Positions 19,806-30,600 of a DNA stretch of 64,000 nt are shown here, piece after piece. A program made the translations under genes and the position numbers. Position 1 is the stretch's first letter. Each line of letters starts with the position of its first letter. This DNA is from Chaetoceros tenuissimus (lineage: Eukaryota > Bacillariophyta > Thalassiosirophyceae > Chaetocerotales > Chaetocerotaceae), in NCBI GenBank assembly GCA_021927905.1, contig BLLK01000057.1, forward strand, positions 310,001-374,000, in the 5' to 3' direction. The notes beneath the pieces were generated by a model. It was given only the letters and a program-made list of their open reading frames with translations. It ran no database searches and had not been told where the DNA came from.

Positions 19806-20615
19806 ATGAGAGTTCAGACGGAAGAATGGCGGCGGTTTATTCCAGGAGTCAGAAATTATAAAGGAAAGAAGACTTATTTTTACAACGGAGAGAAACTATG
19901 GGATGTTGAGACTAAAAAGTATTTAATCTATGATCAAGAAGAAAGAGATACATGGGAAGTTTTAATTGTACTTCCCGGAGTTGAAGTTATTCCTGAACGT
20001 ACTTTCTTTTGTTGTAAGAATCTCAAGACAGTGATTATGGCTGATACAGTCAAGAGAATTGAAGAGAGTGTTTTTGGTGGTTGCGGCAGTCTTGTGTTTG
20101 TAAAACTATCAAGAAATCTGGAGTACATTGGAATTGAAGCATTCTATTACTGCGAATCGCTTCCTTCGATCTTTATTCCGTCATCATGTAGAGAGATTGA
20201 TGACTATGCATTTGTGGATTGTATTAATTTGGTCATCTTTAGTGTTCCTCAACATACTCAACTTGGAGAATGTGTGATTGCTGATACGGCATTGATCTAC
20301 GATTCTCACTTTGAAACAGATGGACATGGTTATTACGATGTTTATGAAGGTGATAATGAGGAAGTCAACGAGTGGATACAAAATATTAATCAAAATGAGG
20401 AATTTGCTCTCCATCGCGAATGTGCATCGTATGAACCGTCCGAAGATGTCATCTATGGAGCATTAAAGGAACGAGGTCTTTCTTCTTTTACTGTGGAGAA
20501 CAAAATCGGAATTACAGCTTCACGGTATTTAGATGAGAATCCTTTCTCTGACATTAGAGAACAGAACTTGATCAACAGGCTTGTGCTTGATATGATGGGC
20601 GAAATCATTCCTTAG
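19806..20615 (+). CDS. BspA-like LRR protein (LRR1B)
   Basis: 269 aa, single exon, same domain plan as LRR1A. The two proteins differ only in the variable acidic loop near residue 178 (DN in A, VY in B). This near-identity contrasts with ~95% identity of the neighbouring glycosyltransferase copies, so recent gene conversion between the LRR1 copies is likely. No signal peptide or membrane segment. The gene lies ~380 bp beyond the right end of the LARD-like element, and its promoter motif is intact, so the insertion did not remove the proximal control region. Confidence 0.85.
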   Translation: MRVQTEEWRRFIPGVRNYKGKKTYFYNGEKLWDVETKKYLIYDQEERDTWEVLIVLPGVEVIPERTFFCCKNLKTVIMADTVKRIEESVFGGCGSLVFVKLSRNLEYIGIEAFYYCESLPSIFIPSSCREIDDYAFVDCINLVIFSVPQHTQLGECVIADTALIYDSHFETDGHGYYDVYEGDNEEVNEWIQNINQNEEFALHRECASYEPSEDVIYGALKERGLSSFTVENKIGITASRYLDENPFSDIREQNLINRLVLDMMGEIIP

Positions 20616-20846
20616 AATGACAAGATACTTTAATAATTATAACAATATCATTAACTTTATTGATCTGTAGAAACTTTGTAGCTTTTACATTACTACTACT
20701 TTTAGACTAACTCTAGAATGAATTTGATTTACTTAATATACTTTTTTCAATATCTATTTTACTTCATAATACAACTACGACAAATGCACCATGAATCGCC
20801 TTCCAATATTCCGCAGAAAAATTATTCCCCAGTAATACCTTCCTAC

Positions 20847-21481
20847 TTACTTGTGTTGAGATTCGAGGCTCTCTTCATCCTTGCTTGCCGACTCAAGACA
20901 ACCTTCTTCCCCCGTGTACTTGACTGCAGCAACACTTTGACTTCTTGAGTATGTAGTTGCAGATGCAATGCTAGACTCTGCAACACTATACTTACTACGT
21001 CCAGATCTCATGGTGCCTGGACTGTGGCTGCCATCAGATACCATGCTTTCGTCATCTTCTCTACTTCTTCCAGATACAAGACTTTCATCATACCTGCTTC
21101 TTTTGGAAGTGGGACTTTCCAGGCTTTCATCAAATCTACTACGTTTGAAGAGAACTACGAACAGATGACATACGAGAACGAATACTGCCTCCACTACTTG
21201 CACGTGAACGTCTTGCAGCTGAAGTAGCTCCAGTAGATGTCGCTGGAGTGACTTGAGAGGAGAGGTCATGTACATCATCTCTACTTTCGTCAGATTCATC
21301 ATCTTCACCGCCACTTACACGAGTTGCTGGAGTTCTTGAGCTTGTAGTACCAGTCTGATAGGATGCAACAGTAGATGCTTCTTCTGCTAGAACTCGTGAT
21401 GGTCCAAGACCCATCTCTTTGCGAAAGTCTTCCAAAGCAGCTAAATCGTCTTCGTGAACCTCTTCAAACTCTTCATGTTTT
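20847..21481 (-). pseudogene. SCC3 cohesin tail fragment (block B)
   Basis: Counterpart of 3636-4269. It contains the last ~230 codons of SCC3 with the same ~60-bp internal deletion (near 21143) that shifts the frame, and the same abrupt end at the sequence equivalent to parent position 28380. The shared defects show the fragment formed once and was then duplicated with block A/B. It keeps KHEEFEEVHED where block A has lost 2 bp, so copy A decayed further after duplication. Its last codons read SLESQHK. Confidence 0.85.
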
Positions 21482-21498
21482 CGAGATTTCTACACTTT

Positions 21499-23016
21499 TC
21501 AAACTTGTACATAGTTCATACTTTTTTCTGTCGAATCAATTGAGCTCTCTTTCCATATCTGTTCCCAATTGGAATCGCCTCGATCCAGTTCTTCCACATA
21601 TGATGAAAGAATATCCAACAGATCATCTGCCATACGTTCTAATGTAAAATGATTCCTGCACCACTCATGCGCATTGGAAATGATTTGCTTTACCGTATCT
21701 TTGTTTTTCTCGTCTACAACAAACTTTACATGTTTTTCCAACGTCTTTGAGTCAGCTGGTATGTAATGTATCCAGGGAATCAAAGTCTCTGCAGAATTGT
21801 ATTCCAGTGCAGATGGTTGAAACTTTACAACCACAGAATTCATACAAAGGAGTCTTTGGAAACGACCGGACCAGCCATTACCGTCGATGTCAATAATTGC
21901 TTTATACTTTTGGAAATCCTCGAATGGCATGTGAAATCTCTTTGTTTTTGAATTAGATATTTCAGCATCTATAAGGAAGGATTGTTCAGTTTTCCCATCT
22001 GCAGTCCTGCTGGTCACGACTGTTGTATTCTTTGCGTAATGTACCAACCATTTTCGATTGAACTTTCGTGGTGGGTTATGTGTCCCTCTCCAGATAGCAG
22101 CACTGGCTTTACTTTCCCATGGGTAGTCATTAGCTGATCTTTCAAAGTATTCATCCCATTCAGAACTGTTTTGTTTTGCTTGTCGTATAGCAAGGTAATT
22201 GGGGACTGAAAAAGCAAAATTACAATTCACTTTCATCGCCAGTGAAAATATCGGTATGATACCAACCTTTGTAAAGGTATGATTGTACACTGGATTTGAG
22301 ATTGGGTTGTAGTCTGTGCTACACCAATTCCAATCTGATACCTCAAAAAGTACAGGAATTTCCGTACCTTTGCGAAACACTTGATACAACCGTGTATGGT
22401 CATCAACTCTACCAGTAGATACTTTTTGAATATGAAGATTAAGCCGATTCTCTAGTGAAGTTCTTATGAACTTCAGCATAGGATGAACTCTATCTTTGTA
22501 AAAATGATTCCAGATACTATGCTTCTTCATGGCAGCAAGAGAGTATCGAACTTCAATCAAATTATTTTGAGCATTGTGCTTCAACATCATGGGAAGTAAC
22601 GGAAAATGGTCAATGTTGAAGTTCCCTTTGGATTGAAGACCATGAGTAGCGAACCATTTCAAGTATGATATTACAGAGTTGATATTGATTCCTTCCGGAT
22701 CATCCCACTTGTAAAAATTGTATTTTTGATGAATGGAATAAGATATGTTTACTTTTGACAATAAGTCCCCTTTCGTTCTGTCTACGTTTACTTTCAAGAG
22801 CACCTCTTCATTGATGCTATTACTCTGATTTGTAATTTCACGATCAGCAATACTCTCTTTAAAATTATTTATGATCTGCTTGGTTGAGAAGATGAATGCT
22901 GACGAAGTCAAAATCGGCACCAGGAGGAGTATAGCAGCAGCTGGTGCAAGTACAAATATTCTTGATAGTAATCTTCGCCCTCTTCTATTGCTAGATTCAT
23001 TTCTGCCACGGTTCAT
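21499..23016 (-). CDS. GT90 (CAP10/POGLUT-like) glycosyltransferase, copy B
   Basis: 505 aa, ~95% identical to copy A with about 24 differences, one of them a single-residue deletion in the signal anchor (TSSSAF to TSSAF). The core DxxGNxxSxR motif, the WRGTHNPP motif and the Trp/Cys residues of the central region are all preserved, and most substitutions lie outside these. Both copies therefore look functional and under constraint. As in block A, it is head-to-head with an LRR2 gene and its stop is within 20 bp of the SCC3 relic. Luminal Golgi/ER enzyme by topology; acceptor unknown. Confidence 0.85.
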   Translation of the reverse strand: MNRGRNESSNRRGRRLLSRIFVLAPAAAILLLVPILTSSAFIFSTKQIINNFKESIADREITNQSNSINEEVLLKVNVDRTKGDLLSKVNISYSIHQKYNFYKWDDPEGININSVISYLKWFATHGLQSKGNFNIDHFPLLPMMLKHNAQNNLIEVRYSLAAMKKHSIWNHFYKDRVHPMLKFIRTSLENRLNLHIQKVSTGRVDDHTRLYQVFRKGTEIPVLFEVSDWNWCSTDYNPISNPVYNHTFTKVGIIPIFSLAMKVNCNFAFSVPNYLAIRQAKQNSSEWDEYFERSANDYPWESKASAAIWRGTHNPPRKFNRKWLVHYAKNTTVVTSRTADGKTEQSFLIDAEISNSKTKRFHMPFEDFQKYKAIIDIDGNGWSGRFQRLLCMNSVVVKFQPSALEYNSAETLIPWIHYIPADSKTLEKHVKFVVDEKNKDTVKQIISNAHEWCRNHFTLERMADDLLDILSSYVEELDRGDSNWEQIWKESSIDSTEKSMNYVQV

Positions 23017-23552
23017 GTCGTTTGAATTTAAATATTTTTGGCGATCATATATAATCTATTCATTAACATTAATGTTGTTCCTAGTGAAGTGAGAGAGTGA
23101 GAGATAGGCGGAAACCTTTGCTCCTTTTTGTTTCGATGTGCACGGTGAGGCGCGCAGGTGTTGGCTGTGCTGCGTACGTATCTTCATATGGATCTGGATT
23201 TCTGATCATGAGAACCCTAACCAGTGACGTTACCTATGACGTTACTGAAAAGTAAATCTTCATATATTTACAGTATTTTTTCTCCATTTCATAGTCACAC
23301 CCTAACTCATCGATCCTCTTCGAATGGATCAAATAGCAGCTCACGAGAGATTCGTCCGTACATGAAAACAAAAAGCCAATGTCGAAAAAGTTGGGTTTCT
23401 TTCTCCTCAGAACCATTTGGAAGCCATTGGAAGCCACTGGAACGCACACAGAGCTTTGGTAAAAATAAGATTTTCATCAGCATTTTTCTCATAATAATCA
23501 ATTTAAGCAATAACTATTGAAGCAAGGCAATACAGTAAAAGCAAAAGCAGAT
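23017..23552. promoter_or_regulatory. divergent promoter, GT90-B / LRR2B
   Basis: Counterpart of 5808-6365. ACCCTAACC plus two TGACGTTA sites lie at 23213-23246 and the triple TGGAAGCC motif at 23417-23448. A short run present in A near 6095-6110 is missing here. Confidence 0.45.
23417..23448 (+). promoter_or_regulatory. triple 10-bp TGGAAGCC promoter motif, LRR2B
   Basis: Decamers TTGGAAGCCA / TTGGAAGCCA / CTGGAACGCA, ~105 bases before the LRR2B start codon. Confidence 0.55.
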
Positions 23553-24356
23553 ATGAGGGTCCAAAAAACGGAAGAGTGGCGTCGCTTCATTACTGGAGTC
23601 CGAATGTACAAAGGCAAAAAGACCCTCTTTTACAATGGAGATCAGCTATGGGATGATGATAGAAATAATATAGTAATTTTCGATAGAGGCGAGCGAGAGT
23701 CTTGGGAAGTTATCATCGTATTGCCTGGAGTTCGAGAGATTACTTATAATACTTTTAGAAATTGTACAAATGTCAAGATTGTTATTATGGCCGATACAGT
23801 CAAGAGAATTGAAAGGTGGGCTTTCGAGGGTTGCAAAAGTCTAATGTTTGTTCGACTCTCAAGAAATATTGAATACATTGGAGTGAGGACATTCGCTTAC
23901 TGTAAATCTCTAACTTCGATCTACATTTCAGAATCTTGTAGAGAGATTGGTTGGGGTGCATTTTACGGATGTAAGAAGTTGATAATCTTGAGTGTTCCCC
24001 AACACACTTCCCTAGGTAATTTTCTTATTGATGATTCGGATTTGTTATCAGAGTTGGATATTCCGGATTTGTTATCAGAGTTGAATATTCCGAATCATGA
24101 GAAAGTCAATTCGTGGATTAAATCAATAAATAAAGAGGAAGAATTTGAACTTCACCTTGAATGTGCATCCTATGGACCTTCAGGAGAAGTCATCTATAGT
24201 ATATTAAAGGAACGAGGTCTTACCTATTTCCATGAGGAAAACAAAATTGGGATTACAGCTTTTCAATATTTAAAAGCGAATCCATTTTTTGAAATAGAAG
24301 AACAGCACTTGATCAACAAATTTGTGCTTGGCATGATTGGCGAAACCATTACTTAA
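23553..24356 (+). CDS. BspA-like LRR protein (LRR2B)
   Basis: 267 aa. One extra Lys sits in the otherwise invariant opening (MRVQKTEEWRR) from a 3-bp insertion in an A-run. It has the DLLSEL(D/N)IP tandem pair as in LRR2A and the conserved tail ending NKFVLGMIGETIT. The 3' 645 bases recur exactly after the sequence gap (25087-25731). Confidence 0.83.
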   Translation: MRVQKTEEWRRFITGVRMYKGKKTLFYNGDQLWDDDRNNIVIFDRGERESWEVIIVLPGVREITYNTFRNCTNVKIVIMADTVKRIERWAFEGCKSLMFVRLSRNIEYIGVRTFAYCKSLTSIYISESCREIGWGAFYGCKKLIILSVPQHTSLGNFLIDDSDLLSELDIPDLLSELNIPNHEKVNSWIKSINKEEEFELHLECASYGPSGEVIYSILKERGLTYFHEENKIGITAFQYLKANPFFEIEEQHLINKFVLGMIGETIT

Positions 24357-24986
24357 TTAGTTGACAAGATGTACTTTGATAATATGAAAACAATATCATT
24401 AATAACTTCATTTCTAAACAATATTGTCAGCCTAGTCTAAATATAAATATTTCACTTTGATTTACTTCTTCTTATACTTTTTCAATATCTAAATGAGTTG
24501 TGCTAGTACGTTTTTACTTATTTGGAGACTCAAATCTCCCTTACTTTGCTTGGTACTACTTTTTTGAATATGATGTATTATTTCCAGATGCTAGGCTTGA
24601 CTCGTCTGCAACACTGAACTTACTACGCCCGGACCACATGATACTTGGACTATGGCTACCAACTGATATTACGATTTCATCATCTTCTCCCGCTTCTTCC
24701 AAACATTTTAATTGTATCTGCTTCTATTCAAAATTGGATTTTTATATAATCCATTCATTAATGTGGCTTGTTTCTAGTAGTTGAGTGAGAGTTTATGCAC
24801 CGCACAAAGAGTGGAAAGCAAACCTTTGCTCCTTTTTTTGCTTTGTCGCTTGTTCAGATTCCAAATGCTTCATACGTATCTCCGCATTTCTGACTATGAG
24901 AACCCTAACCAGTGACGTTACCTAAGACGTTATTACAGTAAAAAGAATATCTTCATAGAATATTTTTTTACATTCTACAATTCAAA
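24357..24986. other. LRR2B 3' flank with decayed SCC3 tail
   Basis: 24526-24716 is an old, decayed copy of the SCC3 tail (minus-sense), similar to 7338-7545. 24892-24940 is the double-TGACGT promoter segment. The sequence then runs into the gap. Confidence 0.5.
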
Positions 24987-25086
24987 NNNNNNNNNNNNNN
25001 NNNNNNNNNNNNNNNNNNNNNNNNNNNNNNNNNNNNNNNNNNNNNNNNNNNNNNNNNNNNNNNNNNNNNNNNNNNNNNNNNNNNNN
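24987..25086. other. assembly gap (100 N)
   Basis: Exactly 100 N, the usual placeholder for a gap of unknown size. The 1,275 bases before it (23712-24986) and after it (25087-26361) look identical base for base with no length change. Confidence 0.98.
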
Positions 25087-25731
25087 ATCATCGTATTGCC
25101 TGGAGTTCGAGAGATTACTTATAATACTTTTAGAAATTGTACAAATGTCAAGATTGTTATTATGGCCGATACAGTCAAGAGAATTGAAAGGTGGGCTTTC
25201 GAGGGTTGCAAAAGTCTAATGTTTGTTCGACTCTCAAGAAATATTGAATACATTGGAGTGAGGACATTCGCTTACTGTAAATCTCTAACTTCGATCTACA
25301 TTTCAGAATCTTGTAGAGAGATTGGTTGGGGTGCATTTTACGGATGTAAGAAGTTGATAATCTTGAGTGTTCCCCAACACACTTCCCTAGGTAATTTTCT
25401 TATTGATGATTCGGATTTGTTATCAGAGTTGGATATTCCGGATTTGTTATCAGAGTTGAATATTCCGAATCATGAGAAAGTCAATTCGTGGATTAAATCA
25501 ATAAATAAAGAGGAAGAATTTGAACTTCACCTTGAATGTGCATCCTATGGACCTTCAGGAGAAGTCATCTATAGTATATTAAAGGAACGAGGTCTTACCT
25601 ATTTCCATGAGGAAAACAAAATTGGGATTACAGCTTTTCAATATTTAAAAGCGAATCCATTTTTTGAAATAGAAGAACAGCACTTGATCAACAAATTTGT
25701 GCTTGGCATGATTGGCGAAACCATTACTTAA
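25087..25731 (+). pseudogene. partial LRR2 gene after gap, probable assembly duplicate
   Basis: The last 214 codons of an LRR2 gene, identical to the end of LRR2B; the 5' part is missing in the gap. Exact identity of coding and flanking DNA over 1,275 bp, while true paralogues here differ by several percent, makes a duplicated contig end more likely than a second gene. If real, it would be a very recent tandem copy. Confidence 0.7.
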
Positions 25732-26647
25732 TTAGTTGACAAGATGTACTTTGATAATATGAAAACAATATCATTAATAACTTCATTTCTAAACAATATT
25801 GTCAGCCTAGTCTAAATATAAATATTTCACTTTGATTTACTTCTTCTTATACTTTTTCAATATCTAAATGAGTTGTGCTAGTACGTTTTTACTTATTTGG
25901 AGACTCAAATCTCCCTTACTTTGCTTGGTACTACTTTTTTGAATATGATGTATTATTTCCAGATGCTAGGCTTGACTCGTCTGCAACACTGAACTTACTA
26001 CGCCCGGACCACATGATACTTGGACTATGGCTACCAACTGATATTACGATTTCATCATCTTCTCCCGCTTCTTCCAAACATTTTAATTGTATCTGCTTCT
26101 ATTCAAAATTGGATTTTTATATAATCCATTCATTAATGTGGCTTGTTTCTAGTAGTTGAGTGAGAGTTTATGCACCGCACAAAGAGTGGAAAGCAAACCT
26201 TTGCTCCTTTTTTTGCTTTGTCGCTTGTTCAGATTCCAAATGCTTCATACGTATCTCCGCATTTCTGACTATGAGAACCCTAACCAGTGACGTTACCTAA
26301 GACGTTATTACAGTAAAAAGAATATCTTCATAGAATATTTTTTTACATTCTACAATTCAAAGTCAATAAAAGATATAATTTTGTTTGTTCGCCTTTTGAC
26401 TTCCAAACAATATAATAGCAGCTAGTACAGTACATGACGACAAAAGCCAATGTCGAAACAATTTGAGTTTCTTTCTCTGAACCATTTGGAAGCCGCTGGA
26501 AGCCACTGGAACACACATCATACAACTTTCTTAGTAGAACAGAGATTATATCTCAGTATTTTTTCTCATTCTCAGATTGTTCTCATAAATTATCAAATTC
26601 AAAATATCTAAAGAAGGAAAGCAACTAAAGAAGCAAACCCCACAGAT
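25732..26647. other. decayed SCC3 tail and LRR3 promoter region
   Basis: 25901-26091 repeats the old SCC3-tail fossil, as part of the 1,275-bp identity. 26267-26315 is the double-TGACGT segment, which here lies ~340 bp upstream of LRR3. The TGGAAGCC triplet follows at 26486-26517. Confidence 0.5.
26486..26517 (+). promoter_or_regulatory. triple 10-bp TGGAAGCC promoter motif, LRR3
   Basis: Decamers TTGGAAGCCG / CTGGAAGCCA / CTGGAACACA, ~130 bases before the LRR3 start codon. The surrounding promoter has diverged from LRR1 and LRR2. Confidence 0.55.
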
Positions 26648-27451
26648 ATGAGAGTTCAGACGGAAGAATGGCGGCGGTTCATTCCAGGAGTAAGAATGTA
26701 CAAAGGAAAGAAGACTTATTTTTACAACGGAGAGATACTTCGGGATGTTGAGACTAAAAAGTATTTTATTTATGATAAAGAAGAAAGAGACACTTGGCAG
26801 GTTATCATTATTCTTCCCGGAGTTGAAGTGATTCCTGAATTTACTTTCGCTGGTTGTTGGAATGTCAAGACTGTCATCATGGCCGATACAGTCAAGAGAA
26901 TTGAAGAGGGTGCTTTCTGGTATTGCTGGAGTCTCGCCTTTGTCAAACTGTCAAGAAATTTGGAGTACATCGGAGCAAATGTATTCGTTTGCTGTCAATC
27001 GCTTCCTTCGATCTTTATTCCGCCATCCTGTACAGAGATTGATGAGGATGCATTTGGGGATTGTATTAAGTTGGTCATCTTGAGTGTTCCTCAACATACT
27101 CAACTTGGTGAAGATATAATTTATGGTACGACATTGATTGCAGATTCTCACTTTGAAACAGATGGACATTTGTGGTACAATATGGATGACAATGAGGAAG
27201 TCAACGAGTGGATACAAAATATTAATCAAAATGAGGAATTTGCTCTCCATCGCGAATGTGCATCGTATGAACCGTCCGAAGATGTCATCTATGGAGCATT
27301 AAAGGAACGAGGTGTTTCTTCTTTTACTGTGGAGAACAAAATCGGAATTACAGCTTCACGGTATTTAGATGAGAATCCTTTCTCTGACATTAGAGAACAG
27401 AACTTGATCAATAGGTTTGTGCTTGATATGATGGGCGAAATCATTCCTTAG
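26648..27451 (+). CDS. BspA-like LRR protein (LRR3), next to intact SCC3
   Basis: 267 aa, single exon. The opening MRVQTEEWRRFIPGVRMYKG matches the family, and the repeats at ~50-150 are more diverged from LRR1 than the tail is. From EEVNEWIQNINQNEE onward it is nearly identical to LRR1A/B, so the 3' half has probably been homogenised. It is tail-to-tail with the intact SCC3 gene, 229 bp between stop codons. This arrangement is the likely ancestor of all the LRR plus SCC3-tail units in the window. Confidence 0.85.
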   Translation: MRVQTEEWRRFIPGVRMYKGKKTYFYNGEILRDVETKKYFIYDKEERDTWQVIIILPGVEVIPEFTFAGCWNVKTVIMADTVKRIEEGAFWYCWSLAFVKLSRNLEYIGANVFVCCQSLPSIFIPPSCTEIDEDAFGDCIKLVILSVPQHTQLGEDIIYGTTLIADSHFETDGHLWYNMDDNEEVNEWIQNINQNEEFALHRECASYEPSEDVIYGALKERGVSSFTVENKIGITASRYLDENPFSDIREQNLINRFVLDMMGEIIP

Positions 27452-27680
27452 AATGACAAGATACTTTAATAATTATAACAATATCATTAACTTTATTGAT
27501 CTGTAGAACCTTTGTAGCTTTTACATTACTACTACTTTTAGACTAACTCTAGAATGAATTTGATTTACTTAATATACTTTTCAATATCTATTTTACTTCA
27601 TAATACAACTACGACAAATGCACCATGAATCGCCTTCCAATATTCCGCACAAAAATTATTCCCCAGTAATACCTTCCAAC

Positions 27681-30600
27681 TTACTTGTGTGGAGATTCGA
27701 GGCTCTCCTCATCCTTGCTTGCCGACTCTAGACTACCTTCTTCCCCCGAGTACTTGACTGCAGCAACACTTTGACTTCTTGAGTAAGTAGTTGCTGATGC
27801 CATGCTAGACTCTGCAACACTATACTTACTGCGTCCAGATCTCATGGTGCTTGGACTATGACTGCCATCGGATACCATGCTTTCGTCATCTTCTCCACTT
27901 CTTCCTGATACAAGACTTTCATCATACCTGCTTCTTTTGGAAGTGGGACTTTCCAGGCTTTCATCAAATCTACTACGTTTGGAGGATCTTCCAGATGACT
28001 CTTCGGATCCGTCTTCTTCCTTGGTTTCATAGAGAGGAGAGAGAGAACTACGAACTGATGACATACGAGAACGAATACTGCCTCCACTACTCGCGCGTGA
28101 ACGTCTTGCAGCTGAAGTAGCTCCAGTAGATGTCGCTGGAGTGACTTGAGAAGAGAGGTCATGTACATCATCTCTACTTTCGTCAGATTCACCATCTTCA
28201 CCGCCACTGATACGAGTTGCTGGAGTTCTTGAGCTTCTACCAGTAGTACCAGTCTGATAGGATGCAACAGTAGATGCTCCTTCTGCTAGAATACGTGATG
28301 GTCCAAGTCCCAACTCTTTGCGAAAGTCTTCCAAAGCAGCTAAATCGTCTTCGTGAACCTCTTGAAACTCTTCATGCTTTCTCAATTCAATCTCTTTGTC
28401 TTCGAGATAATCTTCAATGTCGTCCATAAAAGGCGCAATCTTTTTCACCCAACGTGCATACTTGCCAAAGATTGGTAGGAAAGTCAAGCGACTGCCTACC
28501 ATAAAGTCTTCATGGTTGGTAAAGGAAAATCTAATACCCTCCTTCATGAAACCTAATAGCGCATTGGAGAGAGTCTCGTCTGTCAACTTCTTTCTCTTTC
28601 CTTCCCCTAGAGACTGTGAGAAACGATCTGCTTGTTCAACAATCTTTTCAAAAAGAGCCTTGTGTTCGGCTTCTTCTACTTCAAAATTCTCCATCATTTC
28701 ATCAGTAGGATTTTCATCATCAATATCAGCAGGATCACTATCAATCCAATCTTCGTATGCATAACGAAGACTCGCCATTTGAGCCTCGAGGAATCTTACT
28801 GGTTGCATTTCCTTGAGCAATGTATTCAATACATTTGCTATTTCAGATACTTCGGAATCTGATGACATGATGAGGCTAAGAAGAACTCCAGCCTCACGTC
28901 GATTTCCTTCTTTCCAGTTGGCAATGACTGCTCTTGAAATACTAGACAGTAAAGGAACAACTTTCTCATTGTTTGCCTCTTCGGCGGTACCTAGACGTTC
29001 TCGAATCAAGCGAACACTTCCTCCAATGAGACGAGAATCTTCAAAAGTGGAAAAAGCTTTCAAAAGAGGAGACTTTGCATGCTCCAACTCAGTTTGACAA
29101 ATGTTTCTCAAGTCCGATGCAGCTTCGACAGTAGCTTCTTGTACAAGTTCCGAGAATTCAACTTCAGATTCAAGGTACATGCTCTTTTCATCCATTGGAA
29201 TATGCTTGAAGAAACAACTTTCAATGAATGTGACCAACATGTTTCTCAATCTCAGGAGCACATGGTCAACTTTTTCGTCTTCTTCCGTTTCTTCATCCTC
29301 GACATCAGTTTCTGCTTCTTGATCCATTACATCTTCTTGAACATCAGCAAGCTTCCATCCAATAATGGATACTAGCAATTCAAGGCTTTCCTCGATGCTT
29401 CTTGCAATTGTCGAATGTAAGCGCTTGTTTAGATCAAACCAAACTTGCTTTGCAATCGGAGACAATTCAATGCTTTCATCAGCCGAAGCCTTTACTTGTA
29501 ACAAGTCTAGTCTCTGCTTCATTCCCTCGACGACTTTATTGCAAAAGTTTTCAAGTTCATTCTTTTTACCATCTGCAGACGGAACAAAAAGGCTATATAG
29601 AGAAAGAATCTTGGCTCTTTGTAGATTCATCATGAGGGCAGTTTCTCTATCATTTAGAACCGACTTGCTTTCGTCATCGTCGGAATCAAGTCCTTCAATT
29701 CTTGCAGACTTTCTACGTGGAGAACTACGAGAAGGCTTGCCTTTCTCTTCTACTTCGTCAGAGAGTTCTAGATTCATTTCAATCTTGTCGCAAACATTGG
29801 ACACAATCTTTTTGATTTCACGAGAGGCATCATTGCTTCTTGCATGGGATCCACTGCTCAAGTACTTGAGAGAACGAGCGCAATTACTGAGTACAGCTTC
29901 ATCTGTGGAGATGGTGTAACTATCCGAAAGAGCTTTCAAAAGGAAAGTAAAATCTGACTTGCGCTCGGTCACATTGAACACAGATTGAACTATGAAAAAG
30001 ATAGAATCAAAAGATGTGAGCTAACATTCTACTTCACACGACAAGATATACACACATCTACAAACAACTCACCTAGATATCTTGGAAGCAAAGTCAAATC
30101 TTGTAGCACTTTGGAATCACTCTTGAACTTTTTCAGCAATTGAGGCAAATTTTTGATGAGTGCTACAGACAAAGTTTCATGAGAACGATCATTGGAAGAA
30201 AGACTCTTGCGTTTCCCCATGGCATTCGAGTCTCCCTTAGTAGCATGTTCTTCTCCATTCAAAACCTCAACATCGCTGGTCAAAAAGTCTTGTTCCGCAA
30301 CAGCCTCAACCTCCAATTTCACTGCACATGATAGCATTCTCACTAGAACCATGGCCTTGACAGCATTGGCTCTATCCGAAGCAGATGCTCCATCCAGAGT
30401 CATGGCTTGCTTCTCATTCATGATACTCAAGATGATGGAGGACCAATTCCTCACAATGTCTTTATGCTGAGGCATATCACGAATAGATTCCACGAGGTAG
30501 TCCACTGATTCAATTCGAACCTCATTCAAAGGAATCTCCCCATTGGTCAAGGTATGCGAAGCAAACGCAGCAATGGCATCCAATTTATGCGCTAAAATCT

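Larger units (their letters stand above)
19607..24945. repeat. segmental duplication, block B
   Basis: Sister of block A (2394-8293), with the same genes in the same order and orientation. It starts at AAAAGTTGAGATC, where similarity with block A begins. It extends at least to the double-TGACGT promoter segment at 24892-24940, just before the sequence gap. It lacks the 421-bp stretch found in A at 7807-8227. Confidence 0.85.
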
